Source: Beggiatoa leptomitoformis (GTDB lineage Bacteria > Pseudomonadota > Gammaproteobacteria > Beggiatoales > Beggiatoaceae). Taken from it: 64,000 nucleotides of DNA. Where the stretch lies: contig NZ_CP012373.2 in NCBI RefSeq assembly GCF_001305575.3, positions 2,676,261 to 2,740,260 of the forward strand. Reading direction: 5' to 3'. The position numbers were made by a program, and so were the translations under genes. Shown in pieces: positions 10,246 to 20,482 of the stretch (position 1 is its first letter; each line of letters starts with the position of its first letter). The notes beneath the pieces were generated by a model. That model saw nothing but the letters and a program-made list of their open reading frames with translations, was not told where the DNA came from and made no database searches.

Positions 10246-12439
10246 ATTGAATATTTCCTAAGCGTTCCAGAATGCCATCGATATCATAATTGGCTAACAA
10301 CGGTTGAAAGGCTTGTGCAAGTTGCCGTTGCGTATCATCTCCTTGATTAAGCTCTTGTAAGACAACTTCTAAATCAGTTAAGTCATTTAATTCAGCAGCC
10401 TCTCGCAAGCGATTATGTAAAGCGTGAGGTAGCGTAAACTGGCTAAAATCAGTTTCTGCAACAACGGATAACGGTTCAGGTTCTTGCACTACCTCTTTAT
10501 ATTCAAACTCAACTTGTAAAAATCGCACTAAACAAGTGCAAATTGCTTGAAAGCGAAAGGGTTTAGAAATAAAGTCGTGAAAGCCCGCATCTAGCAAGGG
10601 TTGTGTTTGGTGGCGTAAGGTCGAGGCAGAAATGGCGATACAAATAGGCATTTTTTCCGCGTAGCGTTCTAGTATGTGTTGAATAGCAATCATGCCGTCC
10701 ATCACAGGCATACGAATATCCATCAGGACAATATCAGGCATTTTTGCCTGTATTTTATCTAATGCATCTTGTCCATTTACTGCTTCGTGAACTTCAACAC
10801 CAATCTCAGTTAAAAAATAACTTAAAATATCTCTATTTTCTTTAATATCATCAACAACTAATGCAACAACATTATATCCTTCAGCAAGGTGATTAATACG
10901 TTGTTCTTCAACTTCTTTTAACACGTCACCCACCCCTTCAGGAAGTGGGAGATAAACAGAAAAGGTAGAACCTTTGCCTTGTTCGGATACTACGCTAATT
11001 TTACCGTTCATAAGATCAATTTGACGTTTTGTAATCGCTAATCCTAAGCCTGTCCCTCCTTTTTCTAGCCCTGCAGTATCTTGTTGGAAAGGCTCAAAGA
11101 TATTTTCTAACGCGCTGCTGTCAATGCCAGCACCTGTATCAATCACATCAAAACAGTAAAAATTATCTTCATCTAGGGTGTGAATGCGTAAAACAACTTC
11201 GCCATGGTCTGTAAATTTAACCGCATTGCCCAGTAAATTAATCATGACTTGCCGCAGTTTGCCTTGGTCAGCATAAACCATGGTTTCTATACTGACAGGG
11301 TTTTCTACTCGCCAACCCAAGCGTTTTTGTTCACAACGCATTTTAAACATAGTGGCAATATCATTAATAAAATCATTGAGGAAAAAATTCTCCTCGCGTA
11401 ATTCCATTGCCCCTGCTTCAATTTTAGAAATGTCTAAAATATCGTTAATCAAACCTAATAGGTGATTGCCACTATTGAGTATCGTTTGTAAAAACTGTCT
11501 TTGTTCTTCAGTGAGTTTAGTATCTCTTTGTAAAATTTGTGTATAGCCTAACATGGCATTCATGGGGGTACGGATTTCGTGCGACATATTGGCTAGGAAA
11601 ATACTTTTTGCACGATTGGCGGCTAATGCTTGGTCGCGTGCTTCGGCTAGTTCTGTTGTACGGTCTATTACCATGTCTTCTAAATGTTCACGATATTTTG
11701 CTAACTCTTTATTGCGCCCCTCAATTTGTTGCAACATTCGGTTAAATCCATCGACTAATTCGCCTAATTCATCATTGCTAATTTTCCGCCCACGCAAGGT
11801 GTAATCATTTTGTTCTGATACATTTTGCATGGTATGCAATAGGTTATCGATGGGTTTAGTCACAACACGTTGTAATCTTGATGCTAAGAGAAAAGCAAAT
11901 AGTAAAGATACTAATAAAACTACCGCCGTAATCATCGCAATCCAACTAATACGCTCATTGAGTTCTAGTAGGTCAGAGCGTAAATAAGTTGTTCCAACAT
12001 GGTCTTTTTCATAGTAAATATCTTTATAAACTTCTACATAATCATCTTTAAAAAAATAAATTTCCGAGTTATCTACTTCTTTTGCCAAACGGCGTAAAAC
12101 ACTTAAATCAGGTTCTCCAGCAATCGTTTTTTCTCTGGCGTATTGTGCAAAAACACCTTGGTTTGCCGTAAAAATATAAGCACCAACAATATGCTTATTT
12201 ACTTTTAGGGAATTAAGGGTTTCTTTGGCAACTGAGGAGTCGTTAAACAAAAGTCCAGCAGAGCTGTTAAGACCCACTAAATCAGCGAGTGTGAATAGGT
12301 CTTGCACCATGCTACGACGAAAAGTCAACATCTCATTTACGATGAATGCTGTTGATGCCAGCAATAAAACAAACCCACTGGTGAGTAAAATAATAAAACG
12401 CAGCTTACTTTTAATAGATATATCACGTAGTAATAACAT
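10238..12439 (-). CDS. BarA-like membrane hybrid sensor histidine kinase
   Basis: Inner-membrane sensor of 733 residues from this start. Two membrane segments (about 15-38 and 165-187) bracket a periplasmic domain resembling CHASE8-type sensors. Then come HAMP, the kinase core with H287 ([15 protein letters not shown]), the ATPase domain (GGTGLGL) and a receiver domain with D574 ([15 protein letters not shown]). The C-terminal 120 residues are helical and lack the HPt histidine I would expect in full BarA-type kinases. The ATG at 12439 is chosen because AGGTGG stands 5 bases before it; an ATG at 12454 and a TTG at 12478 lack such a site. It probably feeds the overlapping REC-PAS-HK protein. 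Confidence 0.88.
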   Translation of the reverse strand: MLLLRDISIKSKLRFIILLTSGFVLLLASTAFIVNEMLTFRRSMVQDLFTLADLVGLNSSAGLLFNDSSVAKETLNSLKVNKHIVGAYIFTANQGVFAQYAREKTIAGEPDLSVLRRLAKEVDNSEIYFFKDDYVEVYKDIYYEKDHVGTTYLRSDLLELNERISWIAMITAVVLLVSLLFAFLLASRLQRVVTKPIDNLLHTMQNVSEQNDYTLRGRKISNDELGELVDGFNRMLQQIEGRNKELAKYREHLEDMVIDRTTELAEARDQALAANRAKSIFLANMSHEIRTPMNAMLGYTQILQRDTKLTEEQRQFLQTILNSGNHLLGLINDILDISKIEAGAMELREENFFLNDFINDIATMFKMRCEQKRLGWRVENPVSIETMVYADQGKLRQVMINLLGNAVKFTDHGEVVLRIHTLDEDNFYCFDVIDTGAGIDSSALENIFEPFQQDTAGLEKGGTGLGLAITKRQIDLMNGKISVVSEQGKGSTFSVYLPLPEGVGDVLKEVEEQRINHLAEGYNVVALVVDDIKENRDILSYFLTEIGVEVHEAVNGQDALDKIQAKMPDIVLMDIRMPVMDGMIAIQHILERYAEKMPICIAISASTLRHQTQPLLDAGFHDFISKPFRFQAICTCLVRFLQVEFEYKEVVQEPEPLSVVAETDFSQFTLPHALHNRLREAAELNDLTDLEVVLQELNQGDDTQRQLAQAFQPLLANYDIDGILERLGNIQYV

Positions 12440-12731
12440 TTTCCCCACCTGCATTTTAGAAAAATTATTAGTGTTCAATGCGTTAGTTTAAGAATGGCGC
12501 ATCGCCTTTAGTTGTTAAAACCAACCATCATTTAACTTGGTTTTTATTCAGACGAATTTACCATTTTACTATTTATCCGAGATTCTTTGGTTTAAGCTAG
12601 AAATATTCTCGGTGAATAAATATTTTCTCTGCACAAAAAATGAAATAAAGAAGTTGTAATAATACCTTATTGTTTTATGCACAATATATAAAAAATTAAA
12701 AAATGGCTGTTTTTTATAGGAATAACGCATT

Positions 12732-14084
12732 ATGTATAATCGTTTTCTTGCAATTATTTTCAGTTTCTTCTTCTTACTTCCTATAAGTGAAGCAGAAGAA
12801 CAATCTGCCATCTGGTTATTAACTATAGATAGTGCAATTACCCCAGCAACCGCTGATTATATCGTACAAGCATTAACCAAGGCGCAAACAGAAAATGTTG
12901 CGTTGGTTGTACTCACTATTGATACACCGGGTGGCTTGGATTTAGCGATGCGTGAAATTATACAAGCGATTCTTGTATCGGCTATTCCTGTCGTTAGTTA
13001 TGTGCATCCTGCTGGCGCACGTGCAGCTAGTGCAGGCACTTACATTTTATATGCAAGTCATATTGCGGCAATGTCACCCGCAACGAATCTGGGGGCAGCA
13101 ACGCCCGTGCAGTTGGGCGAGCTGGATAATAAGACGAAACAGGTTGTTATCGATACAACAGCAACCCCAACAACGACTAAATCTAACGCGGATACGTTAC
13201 ATGACAAAATGGTAAACGACGCAGATGCTTATTTGCAATCTTTAGCCGCATTACGCGAGCGCAATGCTATATGGGCAAGTAAAGCCGTACGAGAATCGGC
13301 CAGTTTATCAGCAGAAGAGGCATTAAAAGAAAATGTCATCGATTTAATGGCAACAGATATTAACGATTTACTAAAAAAACTTCAGGGACGAGAAGTTAAG
13401 GTTTTAGGTGAAGTCAAAAAATTAGAGACGGAACAGCATCCGATAAAAATCATAGACCCAAATTGGCGTAATCAATTACTGAGCATTGTAACAAACCCAA
13501 ATATTGCTTATTTACTGATGTTGCTAGGGATTTATGGGGTGTTTTTTGAATTATCCAGTCCAGGTAGTGTATTGCCCGGTGTTTTAGGCGGTATTGCTAT
13601 TTTATTAGCCCTGTTTGCTTTTCAAGTATTACCTATTAATTATGCAGGTATGGGCTTAATTTTACTGGGTATTGCTTTTATGGCAGCAGAAGCGTTTTTT
13701 CCCAGTTTTATTTTAGGATTGGGTGGCGTGGTTGCCTTTGTTATGGGTTCTATTATGTTAATGGATACGGATTTACCTTATTTTGCTATTTCCCCCGCGC
13801 TGATTGGGGGGCTTGCGTTAGTCAGTACATTATTTTTTATTTGGGTTATTAAAATGAGTTTACAAATTCGTACACAACCCATTATTACTGGACAAGAAGC
13901 CATGATAGGTGCGATAGGTGAATGTATCAGTCATCAACAAGAGCAATTAAGGGTTTTTGTTCACAGTGAGATGTGGAACGCACAAGCAACCCAACCCATT
14001 CAACAAGGGCAAGCTGTGCGTGTCATTGCGCGCAAAGGATTATTATTAACTGTTGAACCCATTAATATTACTGATAATAAATGA
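12732..14084 (+). CDS. NfeD-family membrane-bound serine protease
   Basis: Full-length NfeD protein of 450 residues. Signal peptide at about 1-21; ClpP-class protease domain with TIDTPGGLD and the catalytic-serine block ARAASAGTYIL, and a lysine in LHDKMVNDADAYL as possible base; then four to five membrane segments (about 255-380); and a C-terminal OB-fold NfeD domain ending in ARKGLLLTVEPI. Family members cleave the hydrophobic tail of stomatin/SPFH proteins. An SPFH gene is 10 kb away at 24306 but not in the same operon, so partnership is only inferred. The weak start context is typical of its AT-rich leader. Confidence 0.9.
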   Translation: MYNRFLAIIFSFFFLLPISEAEEQSAIWLLTIDSAITPATADYIVQALTKAQTENVALVVLTIDTPGGLDLAMREIIQAILVSAIPVVSYVHPAGARAASAGTYILYASHIAAMSPATNLGAATPVQLGELDNKTKQVVIDTTATPTTTKSNADTLHDKMVNDADAYLQSLAALRERNAIWASKAVRESASLSAEEALKENVIDLMATDINDLLKKLQGREVKVLGEVKKLETEQHPIKIIDPNWRNQLLSIVTNPNIAYLLMLLGIYGVFFELSSPGSVLPGVLGGIAILLALFAFQVLPINYAGMGLILLGIAFMAAEAFFPSFILGLGGVVAFVMGSIMLMDTDLPYFAISPALIGGLALVSTLFFIWVIKMSLQIRTQPIITGQEAMIGAIGECISHQQEQLRVFVHSEMWNAQATQPIQQGQAVRVIARKGLLLTVEPINITDNK

Positions 14085-14100
14085 TGCTAGATGATTTATC

Positions 14101-14163
14101 TAAATCAGGATTTTTAATATTATCAACATAACAAAGAATTATTGACTTCTAAATCCTGATTTA
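14101..14163. terminator. long inverted repeat between convergent genes
   Basis: TAAATCAGGATTT at 14101-14113 and AAATCCTGATTTA at 14151-14163 are perfect 13-base complements separated by 37 bases. It lies between the NfeD gene and the convergent nuclease gene, where a two-way terminator is expected. The loop is long for that and no T run follows, so a small mobile or structural repeat is an alternative. Confidence 0.45.
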
Positions 14164-14178
14164 GACCATTAGTTATAA

Positions 14179-14766
14179 TTAATCCATTTCGCGCTGTTGT
14201 TTACGCCATTCCCAAGGGGTTTGATGCAACCCTTCGGTTTTCCAAATACCTTCTTTCGCATGTTGGGCTTGTTCTTCAGCCGCTTCGTAAGGTTCACGTT
14301 TTTTACAATATTGTCGATAAACAGCCGCTTTACCTGCTTTAACCATGGCTAAATTTAAGTTGGCATTACCATTATAAATTTCGCCAACAACTCGTTGATA
14401 ACGGTCTATATTAATCTTAACAACCCGAACCGTATTTCCTGCGATAGAACGGAGATATTCTTTAGAACTTGTTCCCCATGGAGTTTGCTTGGATTCTGGC
14501 GCATCTATGCAATATAAACGGACACGAATATCTTCATTTGCACCCACACATCGCAAACGTAAGGTATCTCCATCAGTAACATTAACCACTGAACATTGAT
14601 TAAAATCAACGTTTTCTGTCTCACCTGAAGGGCTGGTTACATCTGGGCTTTGAGGGGGATTAGGTGTTTTATTACCAGAGCTTAGCCATTGCTCGCCCAT
14701 GATAGCGGATAAAATTAAGGTAATAATAACAATAATCAGTGGTTGCGTACTTTTTTTGCGTGCCAT
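14179..14766 (-). CDS. thermonuclease (SNase-like) family protein
   Basis: A 195-residue exported or membrane-anchored nuclease. A hydrophobic segment at about 9-27 is followed by a Pro/Ser-rich linker and an SNase OB-fold from about 55. The motifs are VTDGDTLRLRC, then VRLYCIDAPESKQ, with the arginine/glutamate region RYQRVVGEIY and the tail KEGIWKTEGLHQTPWEWRK, all family features. The active-site Arg and Glu equivalents appear present. AAGGAAA lies before the ATG. It would cut nucleic acid outside the cytoplasm; the biological role is not shown by its neighbours. Confidence 0.9.
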   Translation of the reverse strand: MARKKSTQPLIIVIITLILSAIMGEQWLSSGNKTPNPPQSPDVTSPSGETENVDFNQCSVVNVTDGDTLRLRCVGANEDIRVRLYCIDAPESKQTPWGTSSKEYLRSIAGNTVRVVKINIDRYQRVVGEIYNGNANLNLAMVKAGKAAVYRQYCKKREPYEAAEEQAQHAKEGIWKTEGLHQTPWEWRKQQREMD

Positions 14767-14913
14767 GATATTTCCTTAAGAATCATTAATTGTGCGTTTG
14801 TGTAACATGAGCAGTCAGGTTTATAATGTCATCCTTTAATAATAACAAGTTGTCATCATTGTTGCGCACGACATTAAACAGACTCAATCTTCTCTCTCAA
14901 CCTGACCGCATTT

Positions 14914-16998
14914 ATGGATAGCCAAGCCGCTATGCTTTCTTCCTTACCCATTCATTTTCCTTCATGGCAATTAAATACACTAGATATTCCTCCACATACT
15001 CAAACAGTTGACATTATTGTTTGCGTACATAATGCGTTAGCTGATGTACAACGCTGTTTAGAATCTATCAAAACGTATAGTACTGCACCCTATCATTTAA
15101 TTCTTGTTGATGATGGCAGTGCAACGGAAACACATGATTATCTAGCTGATTACGCCAAAGGTGAAATGGCTACATTGTTACGCAATGAACAAGCTCGGGG
15201 TTATACCTGTGCGGCTAATCAAGGACTACATGCCAGTCAAAATCCTTACAGCCTATTGTTAAACAGCGATACGATTGTATCTGCTCATTGGTTAGAACGA
15301 TTAGTTGCTTGTGCTAATTCCGCGCCAGAAATTGGCTTAGTGGGTCCGCTTAGTAACACCGCCTCATGGCAATCCATCCCTGCCATTGAATCTAAAGGTG
15401 ATTGGGCAGAAAACCCACTCCCCACAGATATGAGCGTGCCACAATTTGCCAATCGAGTGGCCGCACTTTCTAACAGACTATATCCGCGCATTCCCTTCCT
15501 AAATGGCTTTTGCTTACTGATTAAACGTGCTGTCATTACACAAATTGGCTATTTTGATGAGGCACGCTTTGGGCAAGGCTATGGCGAAGAAAATGATTAT
15601 TGCATCCGTGCCAGACAAGCAGGGTGGCAATTAGCCATTGCTGATGATGTTTACATTTATCATGCACAATCCAAAAGCTATTCGCATGAACGGCGTAAAC
15701 AACTGGCTGAACGTGCAGGTATTGCCTTAACTGAAAAACATGGGCAAACCACTATTGATACAGGTGTGACCATTTGTCGACATGATAAAGTTATAGAAGG
15801 TATCCGAACACGCGCAAAATACCTACTAGAACGCTGGAACATTGTCGCGCAAGGACAATATCACTGGCGAGGAAAACGGGTTATTTTTATGCTACCTGTG
15901 TTAGAAGCAGGGGGGGGTAGCAATGTGGTTATCAGTGAAGTACGTGCGATGCGTCGCATGGGCGTGGACGCAGTTATTCTCAACTTTCTCCATCATAAAA
16001 CCACCTTCGAAAAAAGCTACCCACAATTAGACATTCCCGTTATTTACACCCCAACCGATTTTGACCTACCACGTTATTGCGAAGGATATGATGCAGTTAT
16101 TGCAACTGCAAACTACTCCATTCAATGGATAGCTCCCCTTGCAACCCAACCCAATCCACCCATTATCGGCTATTACATACAAGATTTTGAACCTTATTTT
16201 CCCATAGAAAAAGCCATTCGTTATCGCTGGTTCTGGCGTTCTGCATGGATACGTCGTCGTTTAGCCTCTTATTATTTTCGTCGTAATGCCGATTTTCGCC
16301 TTGCGTGGCTCTCTTACTTACAAATTCCAAATTGCAAACTATTTACAAAAACACACTGGAATAAAAAAGAACTACACTATCAACTGGGTAAAGAAAGCCA
16401 GCTTGTTGGCGCGAGTTACAACGCCGATCTATTTGTCCCACGTTTGAATCGTACAGAAAAAACTGACCGCTTACGGATTAGCGCGATGATTCGCCCTTCT
16501 AGCAGTCGGCGTGGCGCGTTACGTACCATGCAAATCCTACAACGCATATACCAAGAATTTACCAATCAAATAGAGATTATTTTATTTGGCGTTGCTGAAG
16601 ACAACCCAGCATTTCAAGCCCTTCCTAGAGACTTTGCCTATCAAAACTTAGGGTTACAAACACCTGAACAACTTGCCATTTTGCTCGCACAAATTGATAT
16701 TTTTGTTGATTTTTCCAACTTTCAAGCAATGGGGCTAACCGCGATGGAAGCGATGGCATCGGGTGCTGCGGTAATCGTGCCAACGATTGGCGGTAGCGAC
16801 AGTTTTGCCGTTCATCAAAAAAATGCGTTAATGATTGATACATCAAAAACAACAGATTGTTACGCTGCACTAAAACAATTAATTACAGACAATACATTAC
16901 GCAACACACTGATGAAACAAGCACCACAAGATATTGCAAAATTTTACCCTGAAAAATCAGCCTATCGAATTCTTAAGGTTTTATTTGGTGAACAATAA
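14914..16998 (+). CDS. two-domain glycosyltransferase (GT2-GT4 fusion)
   Basis: A 694-residue protein with no membrane segments. Residues about 30-290 form a GT2 (GT-A) domain: DIIVCVHNALADVQRCLESI, ILVDDGSATET, and LLLNSDTIVS as the metal-binding region, with a GEENDYCIRARQAGW acceptor-site motif. Residues about 325-690 form a GT-B domain of the GT4 type, with VLEAGGGSNVV near its start and the donor-binding FSNFQAMGLTAMEAMASGAAVI near its end. Such fusions build surface polysaccharide or glycosylate surface structures. There is no polysaccharide cluster here, so the acceptor is unknown. The start lacks a clear ribosome site; an ATG six codons in is possible. Confidence 0.88.
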   Translation: MDSQAAMLSSLPIHFPSWQLNTLDIPPHTQTVDIIVCVHNALADVQRCLESIKTYSTAPYHLILVDDGSATETHDYLADYAKGEMATLLRNEQARGYTCAANQGLHASQNPYSLLLNSDTIVSAHWLERLVACANSAPEIGLVGPLSNTASWQSIPAIESKGDWAENPLPTDMSVPQFANRVAALSNRLYPRIPFLNGFCLLIKRAVITQIGYFDEARFGQGYGEENDYCIRARQAGWQLAIADDVYIYHAQSKSYSHERRKQLAERAGIALTEKHGQTTIDTGVTICRHDKVIEGIRTRAKYLLERWNIVAQGQYHWRGKRVIFMLPVLEAGGGSNVVISEVRAMRRMGVDAVILNFLHHKTTFEKSYPQLDIPVIYTPTDFDLPRYCEGYDAVIATANYSIQWIAPLATQPNPPIIGYYIQDFEPYFPIEKAIRYRWFWRSAWIRRRLASYYFRRNADFRLAWLSYLQIPNCKLFTKTHWNKKELHYQLGKESQLVGASYNADLFVPRLNRTEKTDRLRISAMIRPSSSRRGALRTMQILQRIYQEFTNQIEIILFGVAEDNPAFQALPRDFAYQNLGLQTPEQLAILLAQIDIFVDFSNFQAMGLTAMEAMASGAAVIVPTIGGSDSFAVHQKNALMIDTSKTTDCYAALKQLITDNTLRNTLMKQAPQDIAKFYPEKSAYRILKVLFGEQ

Positions 16999-17979
16999 AT
17001 GACCACGCTTTACGATAAAGGCTATAAAAGGCTTTTTTCAAACAAAGTATTTTTTCGCCAACTGCTAGAATCTTTTGTGCCAGAACCTTGGGTACAACAC
17101 ATTGATTTTGATAGCTGCGAACGCCTAGATAAATCATTCATTAGCGACCACTACAAAGAAACCGAAAGCGACTTAATCTACAAAGTAAAATTCAAACAAC
17201 AAGAAGCCTATGTTTACATCCTATTAGAATTTCAATCATCCGTTGTTTGGTTTATGGCTTTACGCGTTCTACACTATATGTGTAGCTTCTGGTTAGATTA
17301 TGCAGAAAGTCGTCCGAAACGAAAAAAACTTCCACCGATATTTCCCATAGTTCTTTACAGTGGAAGCAACCGATGGACAGCAGCAACTGACATACAAGAC
17401 ATCCTAGAACAACCTGAATTATTAGCCTCTTATACACCACAATTCCGTTATTTTAAGATTGCTGAAAACGAATACTCGCAAGAACAACTGCTACAGATAC
17501 GCAACTTAGTTTCCACCTTGTTTCTTGCAGAAACACATCCTGAAAACATAAATCTCCTCACAGAACAAATCCTAATGTTGTTTGACAATGAGGAAGAAAA
17601 AAATGCAGTATCACTGTTACTGAACTGGTTTAAGTTACTCGTCATCCATAACAAACGCCAGATAGAAGACAGCGAAGCGTTAGAAACGATTTATCACAAT
17701 AAAATGGAGGCAACAGCCGTGTTAGAAACAGCAATGGAGCAAGAACGACAACGTTTTTTTCTACTGGGAAAAACGGAAGGCAAGGCTGAAGGCAAGGCTG
17801 AAGGCAAAGCTGAAGCACTCATCATCATCCTAGAAGTACGGTTTGGTCAATTAATGCCCGAAGAAAAAGAACGGCTATTACAACTACCAGATGCAAAACT
17901 CAGTCATTTGCTTTTAAAGCTTTCTTTACTGCACATAATGACATTAAGCGATTTCTGGCAGGAAATTGATACACATTGA
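16999..17979 (+). CDS. Rpn-family PD-(D/E)XK nuclease with DUF4351 tail
   Basis: A 326-residue member of the Rpn/putative transposase family: start LYDKGYKRLFSNKVFFRQLL, then catalytic D58 (ESDLIYKV) and E77-x-Q79 (LLEFQSS). E. coli Rpn proteins are DNA nucleases that promote RecA-independent recombination. The C-terminal 55 residues are a DUF4351 segment (LEVRFGQLMPEEKERLLQL). Between them lies a run of GKAE repeats. Its ATG follows the glycosyltransferase stop with no gap, so it is probably co-translated with it, which is odd functionally and suggests insertion of this mobile-type family behind the gene. Confidence 0.88.
   Translation: MTTLYDKGYKRLFSNKVFFRQLLESFVPEPWVQHIDFDSCERLDKSFISDHYKETESDLIYKVKFKQQEAYVYILLEFQSSVVWFMALRVLHYMCSFWLDYAESRPKRKKLPPIFPIVLYSGSNRWTAATDIQDILEQPELLASYTPQFRYFKIAENEYSQEQLLQIRNLVSTLFLAETHPENINLLTEQILMLFDNEEEKNAVSLLLNWFKLLVIHNKRQIEDSEALETIYHNKMEATAVLETAMEQERQRFFLLGKTEGKAEGKAEGKAEALIIILEVRFGQLMPEEKERLLQLPDAKLSHLLLKLSLLHIMTLSDFWQEIDTH
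17779..17814 (+). repeat. three tandem 12-base repeats inside the Rpn gene
   Basis: GGCAAGGCTGAA occurs twice (17779-17790, 17791-17802) and once with one change (GGCAAAGCTGAA, 17803-17814), encoding G-K-A-E units. Repeats in multiples of three can change copy number without breaking the frame; here they sit in the hinge between the nuclease and DUF4351 parts. Confidence 0.85.
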
Positions 17980-18322
17980 TGAGCAAACACTTTGATTAAA
18001 TCAAATTCTTATTCAGACAGTCTTTTATAAGATGTGGTATATTTATTGCCCTAAGTAATATACTTAACCAAGTGTCGTAAACATACCACAAAAATAGAAA
18101 TCTGTTGTATTTAAGAAAAAAGTGTTGCAGTTATATAGTAATCTTTAGTATAGTTGTGTCCGATTAAGGGTATCTGAAATGAGAATGGGTTTGCAACAAG
18201 TGTATGATTATCGCCTTGTGCAGTACTGATAAATTTTGTATGCTTGTACACTAAATAAAGTAGTAAACTCTGTTTTGTCGTTTTTTATGTTAAACAATGT
18301 GTTGTTTAAGGAGTGTAAATTA
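17980..18322. other. non-coding leader before exported protein gene
   Basis: These 343 bases are AT-rich and hold no gene that I can support. They start with the palindrome TTGATTAAATCAA and end with the ribosome site AAGGAG of the downstream gene at 18308-18313. A long leader of this kind fits a strongly or independently regulated surface protein gene. A promoter around 18125-18160 (TTGCAG with TATAGT-like boxes) is possible but not convincing. Confidence 0.4.
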
Positions 18323-20125
18323 ATGAAGAGTTTTTCCTTACGAAAAAAACTTCTGCCTTCCGCAATGGCAACTGCGCTGGTTGCAGGGTTTGCCTTTAGT
18401 GGTAGTGCAAATGCTATTCATTTGGCAGAAGATGGAATTGGGCAAGTATTATTAGGACCTTGGTATTATGCTCAAGTTGGTTATGTTACAAAGATGAGTA
18501 TTGTTAATACCAGTACAACCACTGCTGTTAAGGCAAAGGTTGTGTTGCGTTCTGCTGTGGCATCAACCGAAGTGTTCGACTTCCTGTGCTACCTAACTCC
18601 CAGTGACGTATGTCGTTTTGAAATTCGCTATTCATCAAAGTTAGACTCAAAAGGTCGTCCGATGGCGTATTTCTATTCTGATGATGACTCTGTCAAATCG
18701 CCTATCCCTGTACATGCTGATTCTCCTTACACAGTACCAGCAGGCACACCAACAGTTAATTCATTAGAAAATACTAATGCAACATTCGCATCTATTGTTC
18801 CTGCCTATTATCCAGTATTTATGGATAGATTGGGTACAGGCGATACGGTTCAAATGGGGCATATAGAAGTTATTGGTGCTTACGCAGTTAAAGGGACTGT
18901 CATGGGCTATAATGCCACAGGACAAAAAACCTTTGTTGAAGTTACACCAGGAATGTCAAAGTTTTCTTTAGCACAGATATTTGATTCACCAAGAACCTCT
19001 GCTGAAGCAATCGGTCAAGAGTCTTTCTATCGCGCACCTGCTCGTGGTGGTGCTCTTTATTTAGATAAAGATGAAAATTTACCCACCGAAAGTTCAGAAA
19101 GAGCTGCTGAAAGTGCAGTGCCTGACATTGTTACAGGGTATGGTCCTCTTGTTAACAGCAAAATCCGTTCTACCGATCCCAGCTGGATTAGTTTGATAGG
19201 TAATGCTGAATTAATTGGTACTACAGGTGATAGAACAGCTTATCGCTTACCTGCTTTAACAGGTGCGATTGGCGATCATGCATTATTAGTTAGCACTGAT
19301 GATGAAGGTGTTGCTGCTCCTACGAAGTATGGCTTTCCTGTTTATACAAACACTGTTTGGTCAACAACTAATAGTGGATATTCTCAAAAGCGTTACTTTG
19401 AACCAGCTGTTATTATTAGCCAAAACTATAAAATTGCAGACTTTGATGGTTTAGTGATTGCCAACCCTGTTTATGATGTAAAAGCAGGGGAAAATGCACC
19501 TCAGTCAGCTGTTGGCGTAAGATTTGGTCAAAGATTAGGTGTTGCAGGTACTCTGGTTGCCGCTGAATATAATGCTGATAAAGATATTGAAATTGAACGT
19601 GCATTAGCAGCAACCAATTTACAACAAACCTATGAAAACGACATTGCGTTTGGTGGAACACGTGAAACTAAACTGTTAGTAACTTTCCCCACACGTTATA
19701 ACCATTATGGACGTAACGTTTGTACAGGTGGTGCAAGAGTTTCAGGCACTACTCTGATTTACACACCTCCTTTTGCAACTGATGGTGCCATAACATATAG
19801 CATGTTGGCGTACAATGACTTTGAGCAATCTACCACAATTCTGGGTATTCCCTACTCAGGTGGTGCGAATGTTGTCACTGTTGAAAAATTACAAGAAGTT
19901 AACTACTTCTTACCAGCATGGCCAAACTATCAACAAGGTTGGTATGATGTTTCTTTAGGTGTGGAATCTGGATGTCCTTATCCTGGTGTACCAACACTGT
20001 CAGTGACACACAAGTATGACTTAGTTAGTGGTCAACTGAGAAACTCAACATTAGTTCCCACATCACACAAGCCAAATCGTAATACATGTTTAAATGGAAA
20101 TTGCGATTACTTCTGGATGTATTGA
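18323..20125 (+). CDS. large exported protein of unknown family
   Basis: A 600-residue secreted protein. ATG at 18323 is chosen because AAGGAG stands upstream and the protein then begins with a textbook signal peptide, MKSFSLRKKLLPSAMATALV, cleaved after GSANA at about residue 29. A longer open frame from 18236 would put the signal inside. The mature part is beta-rich, with many Thr, Ser, Gly and Tyr residues, and several spaced cysteines (CYLTPSDVC, VCTGG, SGCPYPG, TCLNGNC) that could form disulfides. I recognise no domain. The start VGYVTKMSIVNTSTTTAVKAKVV resembles an immunoglobulin-like or surface-layer fold. Its own terminator makes it a single-gene unit. Confidence 0.8.
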   Translation: MKSFSLRKKLLPSAMATALVAGFAFSGSANAIHLAEDGIGQVLLGPWYYAQVGYVTKMSIVNTSTTTAVKAKVVLRSAVASTEVFDFLCYLTPSDVCRFEIRYSSKLDSKGRPMAYFYSDDDSVKSPIPVHADSPYTVPAGTPTVNSLENTNATFASIVPAYYPVFMDRLGTGDTVQMGHIEVIGAYAVKGTVMGYNATGQKTFVEVTPGMSKFSLAQIFDSPRTSAEAIGQESFYRAPARGGALYLDKDENLPTESSERAAESAVPDIVTGYGPLVNSKIRSTDPSWISLIGNAELIGTTGDRTAYRLPALTGAIGDHALLVSTDDEGVAAPTKYGFPVYTNTVWSTTNSGYSQKRYFEPAVIISQNYKIADFDGLVIANPVYDVKAGENAPQSAVGVRFGQRLGVAGTLVAAEYNADKDIEIERALAATNLQQTYENDIAFGGTRETKLLVTFPTRYNHYGRNVCTGGARVSGTTLIYTPPFATDGAITYSMLAYNDFEQSTTILGIPYSGGANVVTVEKLQEVNYFLPAWPNYQQGWYDVSLGVESGCPYPGVPTLSVTHKYDLVSGQLRNSTLVPTSHKPNRNTCLNGNCDYFWMY

Positions 20126-20482
20126 TTAGTGTTGCAGTAGTATAAGTTTACTTTTAGACAGCCCATTCGTTAAGCGAGTTTCGCTTGGTGAAAGGGCTGT
20201 TTTTATTTGCCGTTACTACTACATAATTATTCTCTTTTTGGTAAAAAGCTGACGCGGAAAACTTTGTCGAAATAGTTTCAGATTTTTAAATAAATTATTT
20301 TGAATATAATAGGTTATGTAAAGTATAACTGGAGTTTGAAAAATGCGTAATACGCATAAAAAATGTATAATCAACCATTAAATTGATATATATAGTTATA
20401 AGAATATGATGATTTTCTTTTCTTGATAGAATTTTGTGCTACATTTAGACGAGTTCGATGTTCTTTACAATGAGATTTTACA
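20126..20482. other. intergenic region with terminator and leader
   Basis: After the terminator at 20158 these bases are AT-rich and hold no open frame of note. They must contain the promoter of the secreted protein gene at 20483. I see no operator that I can defend. Confidence 0.4.
20158..20205 (+). terminator. rho-independent terminator after exported protein gene
   Basis: ACAGCCC at 20158-20164 pairs with GGGCTGT at 20194-20200, with inner pairing between TTAAGCGA and TCGCTTGG, then a T run. It ends the transcript of the 600-residue exported protein. Confidence 0.8.
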
